From positions 1 through 34,985 of the forward strand of contig JAHRWZ010000002.1 of assembly GCA_019104865.1 (NCBI GenBank): a stretch of DNA of 34,985 nucleotides, written 5' to 3'. This document shows, one piece after another, positions 7,307 through 16,029 of the stretch; the stretch's first letter is position 1; each line of letters starts with the position of its first letter. Both the position numbers and the translations under genes were made by a program. Under the pieces are notes generated by a model, which did not search any database, had not been told where the DNA came from, and saw nothing but the letters and a program-made list of their open reading frames with translations. This DNA is from Castellaniella sp. GTDB lineage: Bacteria; Pseudomonadota; Gammaproteobacteria; Burkholderiales; Burkholderiaceae_B.

Positions 7307-8134
7307 ATGAACTTCACCGAAAAATTGAACCGCGCCTGGGCCAGCCAGGAATCCTTGCTGATGGTCGGGCTCGACCCCGATCCGCGCCGTTTCCCGGCTG
7401 AACTGGCCGGACGCCCGGATGCCGTGTTCGAGTTCTGCCGGCGCATTGCCGACGCCACGGCCCCTTATGTCTGCGGCTTCAAGCCACAAATCGCCTATTT
7501 CGCCGCCCTGAGCGCGGAAGAGCAGCTGCAGGACCTGTGCAAACATATCCGCGAACATCATCCGCACCTGCCCATCGTGCTGGATGCGAAGCGGGGCGAT
7601 ATCGGTTCCACCGCCCAGCAGTATGCCCGCGAGGCCTTCGAGCGCTATGGCGCCGACGCGGTCACGGTGAACCCCTACATGGGCCGCGACTCGATCCAGC
7701 CCTACATCGACTACGGCGACCGCGGGGTCATCATCCTGTGCCGCACATCGAACGCGGGTGGCGCCGATCTGCAGGACATGCGCCTGGCCAATGGCACCCC
7801 CCTGTACCTGCACGTGGCCGACCAGGTGGCGCGCGTCTGGAACACCAATGAGCAATGCGCCCTGGTGGTGGGGGCGACTTTCCCCGAAGAGATCGCCCAG
7901 GTGCGACGCCGGGTGGGCAACATGCCGCTGCTGATCCCCGGCATCGGGGTCCAGGGAGGCGATATCCAGGCGACCGTTCAGGCGGGGCGGACCGCCGCCG
8001 GCACCGGCATGATGATCAATTCGTCCCGCGCCATCCTGTACGCCAGCCAGGGCAACAATTGGGTCGAGGCGGCCGCCAAGACGGCCCGCGCCACGCGCAG
8101 CGCAATTCGCCAGGCCCTGAGCAACCCGGCATGA
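7307..8134 (+). CDS. pyrF: Orotidine 5'-phosphate decarboxylase, type 2
   Basis: Last step of de novo UMP synthesis: decarboxylates orotidine monophosphate to UMP in the cytoplasm. The 275-residue length and the sequence [15 protein letters not shown] (93-107), with catalytic Asp93, Lys95 and Asp98, identify the longer type 2 (PyrF2) form. The N-terminal [12 protein letters not shown] carries the first substrate-binding aspartate, and the C-terminal [11 protein letters not shown] is the phosphate-binding turn. The start at 7307 is the first ATG after the dgkA stop; the 61-base gap holds a TACAAT hexamer (7273-7278) but no convincing -35 box, so co-transcription with dgkA is possible. Confidence 0.96.
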   Translation: MNFTEKLNRAWASQESLLMVGLDPDPRRFPAELAGRPDAVFEFCRRIADATAPYVCGFKPQIAYFAALSAEEQLQDLCKHIREHHPHLPIVLDAKRGDIGSTAQQYAREAFERYGADAVTVNPYMGRDSIQPYIDYGDRGVIILCRTSNAGGADLQDMRLANGTPLYLHVADQVARVWNTNEQCALVVGATFPEEIAQVRRRVGNMPLLIPGIGVQGGDIQATVQAGRTAAGTGMMINSSRAILYASQGNNWVEAAAKTARATRSAIRQALSNPA

Positions 8135-8278
8135 ACCGGCGATGTGTCGTTTTAATCCCAAAGTCCATGTCCTATTCGCATAATTAGCAGAGGGCGACAC
8201 GGCCCATGGCATGACACGCCACCCGAGCACGCAACCGATCGCTATCTAGACAAAATTGTTCAGTAGAATCGGTGCATC

Positions 8279-9742
8279 ATGTATCGAGCCATCTTCCGTA
8301 GCCTGTCCGGTACGCGACGGTTAGGGCGGTTCATCCCGGTCGCTGTACTTGCCTTTCTACTGATTCACTTCAGTCTCGTATTCCGATCCGCCCTGGGGCC
8401 GATCGGCTTCCGGCCCGCGAATGCCATGCTGGTGTGCCTGCTGTTGTGCGTCGCCGCACCTCAACAGATCATGTCCTGGGCCATGGTGCTGGTCGGCGCC
8501 CTGCTGGCATACAGCCACTGGTACGACACGGGACAGGCCGTACTATTGAATGTGGCGGTCGACCTGTTTGGAGTGTGGGTCGCCTGGTACCTGCTGGGGC
8601 GAGTCTGGCGACTGGGCTCACTGCGCACCCATCATGCCATCCTCAAGATCCTGGCTGCCGGCATGGCAGCATCCTCATGCACCACGCTAGCCGGCCTGAC
8701 GGCCGGTCTCTGGCAAAATGCATACCTCCCCACCATCATCGAGGCGCTGCTGCGGCAATGGCTCGGCTATAGCGCGATCCTGCCCGCCTGCTTATTGTTG
8801 TTCTCACCGACCGCCAGGCAATCGGGCGAGCGCCGCCACCCTCGGCGGCATCTGCTCAGGCACTTGCACTTCAAGCGTCTCCCCTGGCCCCTGGTCTCGC
8901 TGGCCGTAGCGGTTGCTCTGGCGGTGCTGCTCGGTGGACCAAGCATGATCGCTTTCCCGATACCGGCGCTGCTGTTCTGCGCATATTCCTACCATCAACA
9001 GACTACCGCCTGGCTGACGCTGGCGACCACGCTCAGTTTGATAGTGTCCGACACCCTGCACTGGGGCCTCATGCTGTCCGGCCCGGCGTCGATCTGGTCT
9101 CAGATCTCGCTGCAAATGGGGCTGCAGCTGATGGTGGCCACCCCCTTGCTGGTATCCAGTTCGCTGGCCGCCCGCAACGATCTAGTGCACGCGTTGAACC
9201 AGGCGCTGGACCACGATGATTTGACCGAAGCCCTGGCTCGCCAGGCCTTCATGCGCGGCGCAACCGAATATCTGCAGCAATCGCCCGCCGCATCTTACGG
9301 CAATGGTGTCATGATGCTCGACATCGATCACTTCAAGCAGCTGAACGATAACCACGGCCACGCGGCCGGAGACAGCGTGCTGAGTGAATTCGCCCGCGTC
9401 ATCCACGCAGCAATCCGGCCCCAGGATCTGTTCGGCCGTCTGGGCGGCGAGGAATTCGGTATCGTGCTGCCGGACACCGCGTGTCAGGACTGCTTGTCCA
9501 TCGCCGAACGCCTGCGTCGCTGCGTCGAAGAAATCCGCCTGTACCACGACAGTGACGAACCCTTGCGCATCACAACCAGCATCGGCGTGGTGCATGATTC
9601 CCAGATGCCCGATGCCTCCCTGAGCACGCTGCTGTCCACAGCGGATCAAGCCATGTACTACGCAAAGCACCATGGCCGTAACCAGGTGCATTCTCTGTCT
9701 TCGGGAGAAATGCGCGACCTTGACCCTGTGCCGCAGCGCTGA
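8279..9742 (+). CDS. Membrane-bound diguanylate cyclase (MASE1-like sensor plus GGDEF)
   Basis: Makes the second messenger cyclic di-GMP from two GTP at the inner membrane. Residues 15-295 form eight or more hydrophobic segments resembling a MASE1 sensor: the first near 20-37, then GFRPANAMLV typical of MASE1, and more up to 278-295. A short coiled linker (300-325) leads to the GGDEF domain, with the metal-binding MMLDIDHFKQLND and the active-site loop GGEEF (389-393). The allosteric inhibitory site RPQD (380-383) sits five residues before it, so the enzyme should be feedback-controlled by its product. No EAL domain. The ATG has no obvious Shine-Dalgarno sequence; a TAGAAT hexamer lies only nine bases upstream, so a nearly leaderless mRNA is conceivable. 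A PilZ effector is encoded at 24161. Confidence 0.93.
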   Translation: MYRAIFRSLSGTRRLGRFIPVAVLAFLLIHFSLVFRSALGPIGFRPANAMLVCLLLCVAAPQQIMSWAMVLVGALLAYSHWYDTGQAVLLNVAVDLFGVWVAWYLLGRVWRLGSLRTHHAILKILAAGMAASSCTTLAGLTAGLWQNAYLPTIIEALLRQWLGYSAILPACLLLFSPTARQSGERRHPRRHLLRHLHFKRLPWPLVSLAVAVALAVLLGGPSMIAFPIPALLFCAYSYHQQTTAWLTLATTLSLIVSDTLHWGLMLSGPASIWSQISLQMGLQLMVATPLLVSSSLAARNDLVHALNQALDHDDLTEALARQAFMRGATEYLQQSPAASYGNGVMMLDIDHFKQLNDNHGHAAGDSVLSEFARVIHAAIRPQDLFGRLGGEEFGIVLPDTACQDCLSIAERLRRCVEEIRLYHDSDEPLRITTSIGVVHDSQMPDASLSTLLSTADQAMYYAKHHGRNQVHSLSSGEMRDLDPVPQR

Positions 9743-9772
9743 GCCGATCGGAAGATCGGATGCCGGATCGGA

Positions 9773-10279
9773 TCAGCCCCGTTTCAGATCTTCCAGGGCT
9801 GCCTGCATGGCGAAGCGCACGGCAGCCAGCCGGATGGCTTCGCGGTCCCCCTCGAACATCCGGGTTACCGCGCGCGTCACGATGCCGGGGCCCGCTCGGC
9901 GCGCCACCCCAAAACACACCATGCCGACGGGCTTGCCGGGCGTCGCCCCGTCCGGGCCGGCGATGCCGGTCGTCGCCAGGGCCAGGCGCGCCGCCGGTAC
10001 CGCCCCCAGGACGCCGCCGGCCATTTCCATGGCGGTTTCCTCGCTGACGGCGCCATAGCGCTCGAGCGTATCCACCGACACCCACAGTTGCTCGACTTTG
10101 GCGGCGTTGCTGTAGGTGACAAAACCCCGTTCGAACCACTGGCTGGATCCGGGACACGCGGTGATGGCACCCGCGAGCAGCCCCCCCGTGCAGGATTCGG
10201 CGGTGGCGCACATCCAGCCGACGGCGCGCAGGGCAGCACCCAACTCGCCCGACAGGGCGCGCAAGTCACGATCAATCAT
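9773..10279 (-). CDS. pncC: Nicotinamide-nucleotide amidohydrolase (CinA C-terminal domain protein)
   Basis: Deamidates nicotinamide mononucleotide to nicotinate mononucleotide in NAD recycling; cytoplasmic. This is the stand-alone CinA C-terminal domain (168 residues), without the competence/damage-inducible N-terminal half. The signature AESCTGG (27-33), RGFVTYSN (51-58), Lys61 and TGIAGPDGATPGKPVG are all present. The start at 10279 overlaps the pgpA stop by four bases (ATGA), showing translational coupling as the last gene of the ftsY-to-pncC run. It converges on the diguanylate cyclase gene with 30 bases between stops; that gap holds only a six-bp hairpin (9744-9759) without a T-run. Confidence 0.93.
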   Translation of the reverse strand: MIDRDLRALSGELGAALRAVGWMCATAESCTGGLLAGAITACPGSSQWFERGFVTYSNAAKVEQLWVSVDTLERYGAVSEETAMEMAGGVLGAVPAARLALATTGIAGPDGATPGKPVGMVCFGVARRAGPGIVTRAVTRMFEGDREAIRLAAVRFAMQAALEDLKRG

Positions 10280-10806
10280 GGCAGAACTCCCAGATGGATG
10301 AGGATGGCTGCCGCCAACAAGGCGTACAGGGCCGCGACGATGTCGTCGATCATGACGCCAAAGCCGCTCTTGAAGCGCCGGTCCAGCACACTGACGGGCG
10401 GCGGCTTCAGGATATCGAAAATGCGGAACAGGCCCACCCCGGCCAGCTGGGACCAGAAGCCTTCGGGCATCAGCCACAGCACCAGCCAGATGGCGACGAT
10501 CTCGTCCCAGTTGATGCCGCCGTGATCGGGAATCCCCAGCGCATCGCCGCAGCGCTGAGCCACCCAGCAGCCCAGTCCGAACGACACGATCAGCACCGCC
10601 ACCATCCACGCATCGGGCAAGCCGCGCAGGAACAGGACCCACAGCAGCCATCCCGTCAATGTCCCCCAGGTCCCCGGAGCGGGATGGATCAGTCCCGACC
10701 CGAAGCCAAACGCGACGATCCGTTCCGGTCGGGCGAAAACCCAGGCGGCCGACGGCCGTTCTGGATTGGGGGGCGCGGAATCATGTGGGTCGCGTCCTGA
10801 TGCCAT
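10276..10806 (-). CDS. pgpA: Phosphatidylglycerophosphatase A
   Basis: Inner-membrane phosphatase that removes the phosphate from phosphatidylglycerophosphate to make phosphatidylglycerol. The 176 residues carry the family's GSGLIHPAPGTWGTL near the N-terminus, the metal-binding INWDEIVAIWL, FRIFDILKPPP, and the closing GVMIDDIVAALYA. Hydrophobic segments alternate with these motifs as expected. Start choice: a TTG at 10812 would overlap the thiL stop, but the ATG at 10806 has GAAGG six bases upstream while the TTG directly abuts that sequence, so the ATG is preferred, leaving two bases after thiL. It overlaps pncC by four bases. Confidence 0.93.
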   Translation of the reverse strand: MASGRDPHDSAPPNPERPSAAWVFARPERIVAFGFGSGLIHPAPGTWGTLTGWLLWVLFLRGLPDAWMVAVLIVSFGLGCWVAQRCGDALGIPDHGGINWDEIVAIWLVLWLMPEGFWSQLAGVGLFRIFDILKPPPVSVLDRRFKSGFGVMIDDIVAALYALLAAAILIHLGVLP

Positions 10807-10808
10807 GG

Positions 10809-11783
10809 TCAACCTTCATCCACAAAATGATCGAACCCCCGATGCGGGATCGGCAGGACCTGGCCGCCGGCATCGAGTACACGCACCCCGGCGCCGCGCC
10901 GGATCTCGCCGATCCGGGCGATCGGCAGATTCAGTTGCCGGCTTAGCGTCTGGATCTGCTCGCGCCGCCGAGGCGGCGCGGTGAAGCACAACTCATACGC
11001 ATCGCCCCCCGCCAGGATCGCATCGTGGCGCACTGCGGCATCCAGCCCGTCGAGCACCGGGTCGGCCGGCAGCGCATCGAGCCAGAGTTCAGCCGCGCAC
11101 TGGCTGGCATCCAGAATGTGGCCCAGATCCTGCAACAAGCCATCGGAAATGTCGATCGCCGCATGCGCCACCCCGGTCAGGTAGCGGCCCAGCGTCAGCC
11201 GGGGCACCGGACGCTCCAGGAACGGGCGTGCCGCGCACAGCCGCGCGGCATCGGCGGGCAACCGGCCCTGCATCAGACGCAGCGCCACGTCGGCGGCGCC
11301 CAGCGTGCCGGACACCCAGATATCATCCCCAACCTGGGCGGCATCGCGCCGTAAAGCCTGGTTGCGGCGAACCTCGCCCAGGACCGTGATGCTGATGACT
11401 ACCCCCATCGGGCTGCGCGTGGTATCGCCACCCAGCAACGCACAGCCGGATTCGGCGGACAAGGCATGAAAGCCTTCGGAAAAGCCCTGGAGCCAGTCGG
11501 GATCGATGCGCGGCAGGGAGATCGCCAGCGTGCAGGCCAATGGCCGCGCGCCCATGGCGGCGAGGTCCGACAGGTTGACTGCCAGCGACTTATGCCCCAG
11601 CAGTCGCGGATCCACGTCGGAAAAAAAATGCCGGCCTTCGACCAGCATGTCGGTGCTGACGGCAAGCTCGCAACCCGGGGCGGTCGACAGCAGCGCGCAA
11701 TCGTCGCCCACCCCCAGCATGCCATCGGGGGCCGGACGGCTGAAATAGCGAGCGATCAGATCGAATTCGCCACCCGGTTGCAT
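10809..11783 (-). CDS. thiL: Thiamine-monophosphate kinase
   Basis: Phosphorylates thiamine monophosphate to the active cofactor thiamine diphosphate. It is a PurM/ThiL-type ATP-binding enzyme of 324 residues, the usual size. Recognisable parts are GVGDDCALL near residue 24 (metal and ATP binding), STDMLVEGRHF, KSLAVNLSDLAAMGA (the family's most conserved stretch), LLGGDTTRSP and IDISDGLLQDLGH. It lies 18 bases downstream of nusB and two bases before pgpA, the common order nusB-thiL-pgpA in betaproteobacteria. Nothing unusual is seen. Confidence 0.95.
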   Translation of the reverse strand: MQPGGEFDLIARYFSRPAPDGMLGVGDDCALLSTAPGCELAVSTDMLVEGRHFFSDVDPRLLGHKSLAVNLSDLAAMGARPLACTLAISLPRIDPDWLQGFSEGFHALSAESGCALLGGDTTRSPMGVVISITVLGEVRRNQALRRDAAQVGDDIWVSGTLGAADVALRLMQGRLPADAARLCAARPFLERPVPRLTLGRYLTGVAHAAIDISDGLLQDLGHILDASQCAAELWLDALPADPVLDGLDAAVRHDAILAGGDAYELCFTAPPRRREQIQTLSRQLNLPIARIGEIRRGAGVRVLDAGGQVLPIPHRGFDHFVDEG

Positions 11784-11801
11784 ACGGCAGCCCCCGGCGC
11801 C

Positions 11802-12284
11802 TTAGCGGCGCGCCGTGGATTGCACTTCGGCCGCGCGGACTTCAGCGGCCAGTTTGTCCAATACGCCGTTGACGAAACGATAGCCATCGGTACCGCCAAA
11901 GGATTTTGCCAATTCGACCGCCTCGTTGATGGCCACCCGGTACGGGACCTCGAGGTGATGCACCAGTTCGAAGCTGCCGATCAGCAGCACTGCGTGTTCG
12001 ATGGGCGAGAGTTCGGCCAGCGGACGATCGATGTAGGGCACGAAACGGGCACGCAGGGCTTCCGACTGGCTGGCGGCACCCTGCAGCAGGGTGTGATACC
12101 ACTGGGTGTCGGCCTGGTCGAAGCCCTCGCCATCGCGCACGTGTGCATCGATCTCGCCGAGTTCACCCAGGTCGCTTCCGCCGCGCAGCAGCCAGGCATA
12201 AACGCCCTGAAGCGCGAATTCGCGCGCCATGCGGCGCGCGCTGCGCGGGTTGGCGCGCCCGTTGCGCGCTTTGGGTTCAGTCAT
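11802..12284 (-). CDS. nusB: Transcription antitermination factor NusB
   Basis: All-helical RNA-binding protein that with NusE binds boxA RNA in rRNA leaders and supports antitermination. The 160 residues include [42 protein letters not shown] and [21 protein letters not shown], the standard NusB helices. I start it at the ATG at 12284; a longer frame upstream only reads the ribH tail out of frame. The start overlaps the end of ribH by eight bases, and its Shine-Dalgarno sequence (AGAGGAAG) is made of the glutamate codons of the RibH acidic tail, so the two genes are tightly coupled. Confidence 0.94.
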   Translation of the reverse strand: MTEPKARNGRANPRSARRMAREFALQGVYAWLLRGGSDLGELGEIDAHVRDGEGFDQADTQWYHTLLQGAASQSEALRARFVPYIDRPLAELSPIEHAVLLIGSFELVHHLEVPYRVAINEAVELAKSFGGTDGYRFVNGVLDKLAAEVRAAEVQSTARR

Positions 12285-12795
12285 CGACTTCCTCTTCTTC
12301 GAAGTCGTCTTCTTCGTCGTCTTCGTCTTCCGAGTCCGGTTCAAGCGCGGCGACCAGATTGGCCATTTCCACGGCGGCGCGGGCGCAATCGCGGCCCTTG
12401 TCGGCCGCGCGGGCCTGGGCCTGCTCGTCGGTGTCGGTGGTCAGCACGCCGTTGGCCACCGGAATGCCGGTTTCCAGAGCGATTCGGCTGATGGCGGACG
12501 CCGATTCATTGCTGACGAGCTCGAAGTGGTAGGTTTCGCCGCGAATGACGGCGCCGAGCGCGATGAGGGCATCGAATTCAAAGGTTTCGGCCATCTGCGC
12601 TAGCGTGACGCCGAGTTCCAGCGCGCCAGGCACGGACACGACCATCACGTCGCGTTCATCCACGCCCAGGGCTGCCAGTTCGTCGAGGCAGGTCTGCAGC
12701 TCGGCTTCGCCGATGTCGGCGTTGAAGCGGGAACGCACGATGCCGATGTGCAAGCCTTCGCCGTTCATGTCGGGGGTCATCACATAAGGGTTCAT
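12277..12795 (-). CDS. ribH: 6,7-dimethyl-8-ribityllumazine synthase with acidic tail
   Basis: Penultimate step of riboflavin synthesis: condenses the ribityl-aminouracil with 3,4-dihydroxy-2-butanone 4-phosphate, in a cytoplasmic oligomer. Core motifs are IVRSRFN (19-25), VPGALELG (55-62), [14 protein letters not shown] (79-92) with catalytic His90, and [12 protein letters not shown]. The core ends near residue 150, the normal family length. It is followed by a 21-residue tail (152-172) in which 17 residues are Asp or Glu. The tail is in frame and uninterrupted. Its codons supply the nusB ribosome-binding site, so it may be kept partly for that. Lies 16 bases after ribBA. Confidence 0.95.
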   Translation of the reverse strand: MNPYVMTPDMNGEGLHIGIVRSRFNADIGEAELQTCLDELAALGVDERDVMVVSVPGALELGVTLAQMAETFEFDALIALGAVIRGETYHFELVSNESASAISRIALETGIPVANGVLTTDTDEQAQARAADKGRDCARAAVEMANLVAALEPDSEDEDDEEDDFEEEEVDD

Positions 12796-12811
12796 AGTCG
12801 TGATTCCGTGG

Positions 12812-14011
12812 TCAGTTCGTGGCGCCAGGGGCGCCGGGTTCGTTATGGTAACCCGTAATCGTCAAGGAGAACCCGGCCATGCTGGGCATTTTGCGCGGGC
12901 GCGCCAGTAGCCGCGCCTGCCCCACCCCGAGGTCGCGCAGGATCTGCGCGCCGATCCCGAAAGTGCGCAGCCCATGGCGTTCGCCTTCCGGCGCGGCAGC
13001 CGCCGTCGGCGCGCCATCGGTGCTGCGTGCCCACGCGTCGAACTGGGCAAACAGCAGGTTGGCTTCTCCTTGGCAGTTCAGCAGCACCAGCACGCCACGT
13101 GGCGAAGCCGCGATCGTGCGCAGCGCCTGCGGGATGGTCCAGCTGTGCCGGGTCGCTCCCTCGACGAGCAGGTCCAGCACGCTGGTGGGCTCATGCACCC
13201 GCACCAGGGTTTCCTCGTCGGGATGAATCCGCCCATGCACCAGTGCCAGGTGGGGCGCGTCGGATGCGCGGTCCCGGTAGGCAACCGCCTGGAATTCCCC
13301 CCAGGGCGTGGTCACGGTCCGCTCGACCAGACGCTCGACCATGGTTTCATGTTCGCTGCGGTACTGGATCAGATCCGCGATCGTACCGATCTTCAGGCCA
13401 TGTTCCTGGGCGAACGTCACCAGATCCGGCAGGCGGGCCATGGTGCCATCGGGTTTCAGGATCTCGCAGATCACCGCGGCCGGTGTCAGGCCCGCCATGG
13501 CGGTCAGGTCGCAGCCCGCTTCGGTATGGCCGGCGCGTACCAGCACCCCGCCCGGCACGGCGCGCACGGGGAAGATGTGCCCCGGCTGCACCAGATCGGC
13601 GGGCCTGGCGTCGCGCGCCACAGCCGCCTGGATGGTGCGCGCGCGGTCCGAGGCCGAGATGCCGGTGCCGACACCCTCGGCGGCCTCGATCGAGACCGTG
13701 AAATTGGTGCCATAACGGGTGCCGTTCTGATTGGACATCAGGGGCAGTTGCAGCCGCTCGCAGCGTTCCTGGGTCAGCGTCAGGCAGACCAGTCCGCGCG
13801 CATGCGTGACCATGAAATTGATCGCATCGGGCGTCACGAAATCGGCGGCCATCACCAGGTCGCCCTCGTTTTCGCGATCTTCCTCGTCGACCAGGATGAC
13901 CATATGGCCGGCTCGAAGCTCGGCCACGATCTCCTGAACGGAAGAAATTTCGAGGGAAGGCGACGCCACGCGCGCCGCGCCAGTATCCGTATTCATCTCA
14001 ATGATGTCCAT
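12812..14011 (-). CDS. ribBA: 3,4-dihydroxy-2-butanone-4-phosphate synthase with degenerate GTP cyclohydrolase II domain
   Basis: Supplies the four-carbon precursor of riboflavin from ribulose 5-phosphate. The N-terminal half (about 20-222) is a complete RibB domain: [20 protein letters not shown] (43 onward) and [12 protein letters not shown] (159-170) carry the magnesium-binding and catalytic acids. The C-terminal half has the fold of GTP cyclohydrolase II but lacks the zinc-binding cysteine cluster (CxGDxFxSxxCxC in RibA); the corresponding stretch [16 protein letters not shown] has no cysteine. This half should therefore be inactive as a cyclohydrolase, as in the RibB-RibX proteins known from betaproteobacteria, and a separate ribA is expected elsewhere. 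ATGs at 14011 and 13996 are both possible starts; neither has a strong ribosome-binding site. No FMN riboswitch is seen in the 63-base gap upstream. Confidence 0.93.
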   Translation of the reverse strand: MDIIEMNTDTGAARVASPSLEISSVQEIVAELRAGHMVILVDEEDRENEGDLVMAADFVTPDAINFMVTHARGLVCLTLTQERCERLQLPLMSNQNGTRYGTNFTVSIEAAEGVGTGISASDRARTIQAAVARDARPADLVQPGHIFPVRAVPGGVLVRAGHTEAGCDLTAMAGLTPAAVICEILKPDGTMARLPDLVTFAQEHGLKIGTIADLIQYRSEHETMVERLVERTVTTPWGEFQAVAYRDRASDAPHLALVHGRIHPDEETLVRVHEPTSVLDLLVEGATRHSWTIPQALRTIAASPRGVLVLLNCQGEANLLFAQFDAWARSTDGAPTAAAAPEGERHGLRTFGIGAQILRDLGVGQARLLARPRKMPSMAGFSLTITGYHNEPGAPGATN

Positions 14012-14074
14012 TCAAGACCGAAGTGGTTCCCATTTTAGCGACTCGCCGAAGTCGGCGCGCCGGCACCGGCCCGA

Positions 14075-15337
14075 TCAGCCCGACCGGCCGCCCAGCAGCG
14101 CCTCGGCGAATTCCGCGGCCACGAAGGGCTGCAGATCCTGCATGGCTTCGCCGACGCCGATCCAGTACACCGGCACCGGGCGCACCCCCTGGCTGCCCGC
14201 CGCGACAGCCGCCAGGGTGCCACCCTTGGCCGTGCCGTCCAGCTTGGTGACGATCAACCCCGTCAGGCCCAGCGCCGCATCGAACGCCCGGATCTGCGCC
14301 AGCGCATTCTGGCCGGTATTGCCGTCCACCACCAGCAGGATTTCGTGCGGAGCGCTGGCGTCGGCCTTGCCGATGACGCGTTTGATCTTCTTCAGTTCTT
14401 CCATCAGATGCAGCTGCGTAGGCAGCCGGCCGGCCGTGTCGACCAGCACCACGTCGGCCCCGCGCGCACGGCCCGCGTTGACCGCGTCGAAGGCCACCGC
14501 TGCCGGATCGCCACCTTCCTGGGCGATCACGGTGACGCCGTTACGGGCCCCCCAGGCCACCAGCTGTTCACGGGCCGCCGCGCGGAAGGTGTCACCCGCG
14601 GCCAGGAGCACAGTGGCCTGGCGGGCCTGCAGAGCATGGGCCAGCTTGCCGATGGACGTGGTCTTGCCCGCGCCATTGACCCCGGCGATCATCACCACCA
14701 TGGGGGCCGATTCCCCGACCACGAAGGGCTTTTCAAGCACTTTCAAGTGATCGGCCAGAATGTCCTGGAGGGCGGCGCGCACGGCCTCGGGTTGATCGAT
14801 GCGCTGCTTGCGCACTCGGGCCCGCAATTCGGCCAGCAGCTTGTCGGTGGCCTCGACACCGGCATCCGCCATGATCAGCGCGACTTCCAGTTCCTCGAAC
14901 AGGGCTTCGTCGACCTTGACGCCGACAAACAGACTGCCCAGGTTCTGGCCCGTGCGCGACAACCCCTGTCGCAGACGCGTCAGCCAGGAGCTCTTGTTCT
15001 GAACCGGCACATCCGCCGCGAAAGTCTGATCCAGGCGGACCAGCGGATCGCCCAAGGCATCCGGCCGATCCGACCAGGGGTCCGGCGGCTGCGAAATCCC
15101 CGTCCCGGCAAGAGTCTGCGGCAATGGCTCGGCCCGGTGCGCAGCCAGCGCGTCCGGTGGCAGTTCCGTCGGGGCCACCGGGGCGACCTCGGGCGCTGGC
15201 GCCTCGGACACGCGGGACGCCAGCGATTCCGGGGGAAGTTCCGTGGGCGCGACAGGCGCGACTTCGGGCGCATCGGCCTGAACGATGGTCTCGTCGACCT
15301 GCGGCTGGGGTTTCTTGCGTTTAAAAAAACTGAACAT
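14075..15337 (-). CDS. ftsY: Signal recognition particle receptor FtsY
   Basis: SRP receptor GTPase that delivers ribosomes making membrane proteins to the translocon, at the inner face of the cytoplasmic membrane. The N-terminal MFSFFKRKK is the usual basic anchor, followed by an acidic, proline-rich A domain (10-115) with two copies of an 18-residue unit at 23-40 and 48-65. The NG domain begins near residue 117. GTPase motifs are GVNGAGKTT (219-227), GDTFRAAAREQL, DTAGR (300-304) and TKLDGTAKGG (364-373). At 420 residues it is within the family range. It is the first gene of the minus-strand run and is divergent from rsmD with 62 bases between. Confidence 0.97.
   Translation of the reverse strand: MFSFFKRKKPQPQVDETIVQADAPEVAPVAPTELPPESLASRVSEAPAPEVAPVAPTELPPDALAAHRAEPLPQTLAGTGISQPPDPWSDRPDALGDPLVRLDQTFAADVPVQNKSSWLTRLRQGLSRTGQNLGSLFVGVKVDEALFEELEVALIMADAGVEATDKLLAELRARVRKQRIDQPEAVRAALQDILADHLKVLEKPFVVGESAPMVVMIAGVNGAGKTTSIGKLAHALQARQATVLLAAGDTFRAAAREQLVAWGARNGVTVIAQEGGDPAAVAFDAVNAGRARGADVVLVDTAGRLPTQLHLMEELKKIKRVIGKADASAPHEILLVVDGNTGQNALAQIRAFDAALGLTGLIVTKLDGTAKGGTLAAVAAGSQGVRPVPVYWIGVGEAMQDLQPFVAAEFAEALLGGRSG
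15143..15271 (-). repeat. Two-copy 18-residue repeat within the ftsY acidic domain
   Basis: Residues 23-40 and 48-65 of FtsY share 16 of 18 positions around the core EVAPVAPTELPP, with a period of 25 residues. The DNA copies differ at many synonymous sites, so the duplication is not recent and the protein sequence appears to be what is kept. Confidence 0.8.
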
Positions 15338-15399
15338 AGGCTTTACACTGAACGATCCGGCGATTGCCCGACAGCCGTGCCGATCATCACGGGCCGCGC

Positions 15400-16029
15400 A
15401 TGAAAAAACATCAGATTCGTATTGTAGGCGGTACGTACCGCCGCACCCCCATTTCGGTTCCCGATGGCGATCACCTGCGCCCGACCCCCGACCGCGTGCG
15501 TGAAACGCTGTTCAACTGGCTGGCCCATTTCTGGGGCGGTTCGTTCGAAGGCCGGCGGGTGCTGGACCTGTTCGCGGGGACCGGCGCGCTGGGCTTCGAA
15601 GCCGCATCCCGGGGCGTGGCCCTGGCGCAGCTCGTCGAGCAGGCCCCCGGGGCTCTGGCCGGGCTGCGTGCGGTGCAGACCCGCCTGAACGCGCCGGCGA
15701 TCCGCATCCATGCCGGCGATGCTCTCGCCTACCTGCAAGGCCTGCCGGCCCCCGCATTCGATCTGGTGATGCTCGACCCGCCGTTTGGCAGCGACTGGCT
15801 GGCCCGGGTGCGTCCCCTGATCGGCCGTGCGCTGGTCCCGGGCGGGTTGTTGTATCTGGAATCCGACACGGCCTGTCACGAATGGCCGGCCGACTGGCTG
15901 CCCCTGCGCCAGGGTCGGGCCGGGCAGGTGCATTACGCGCTGATACAGTTTGCTGCAACGCAAAAAAATCGTAATAATGCCCGATCCGAGTCGGGCACCG
16001 ACTCGTTCACGCTAACGGAGAGCGCATGA
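15400..16029 (+). CDS. rsmD: 16S rRNA (guanine966-N2)-methyltransferase RsmD
   Basis: Methylates G966 of 16S rRNA on the assembled 30S subunit using S-adenosylmethionine. Start motif [13 protein letters not shown], then [15 protein letters not shown], the SAM-binding [13 protein letters not shown] (56-68) and the catalytic LDPPF (125-129) identify it. Family similarity ends near residue 187; the last twenty or so residues ([11 protein letters not shown] onward) look like translated spacer and contain a perfect hairpin in the DNA. The start at 15400 is chosen over one 12 codons upstream because family similarity begins there. The stop overlaps the coaD start (ATGA), a classic rsmD-coaD pair. 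Confidence 0.95.
   Translation: MKKHQIRIVGGTYRRTPISVPDGDHLRPTPDRVRETLFNWLAHFWGGSFEGRRVLDLFAGTGALGFEAASRGVALAQLVEQAPGALAGLRAVQTRLNAPAIRIHAGDALAYLQGLPAPAFDLVMLDPPFGSDWLARVRPLIGRALVPGGLLYLESDTACHEWPADWLPLRQGRAGQVHYALIQFAATQKNRNNARSESGTDSFTLTESA
15987..16005 (+). other. Perfect hairpin at the rsmD-coaD junction
   Basis: CGAGTCGG and CCGACTCG form an eight-bp perfect stem with a GCA loop, ending 20 bases before the coaD start codon. No T-run follows, so it is not a terminator. It may tune translation or stability of coaD mRNA. Confidence 0.5.

Noticed and set aside
7118..8230. A 370-codon minus-strand frame opposite dgkA and pyrF.
   Set aside because: Complete antisense of two clear enzymes, with no family features.
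10804..10812. TTG start for pgpA overlapping the thiL stop.
   Set aside because: The GAAGG signal abuts the TTG directly but is six bases from the ATG at 10806, so the ATG is the better start.
11466..14038. Long plus-strand frames opposite thiL, nusB, ribH and ribBA (for example 11466-12491 and 12974-14038).
   Set aside because: The minus-strand genes here are recognised families with intact motifs; the opposite frames have no recognisable domain.
14012..14074. FMN riboswitch before the riboflavin genes.
   Set aside because: The 63-base gap is too short and has none of the conserved FMN-aptamer segments.
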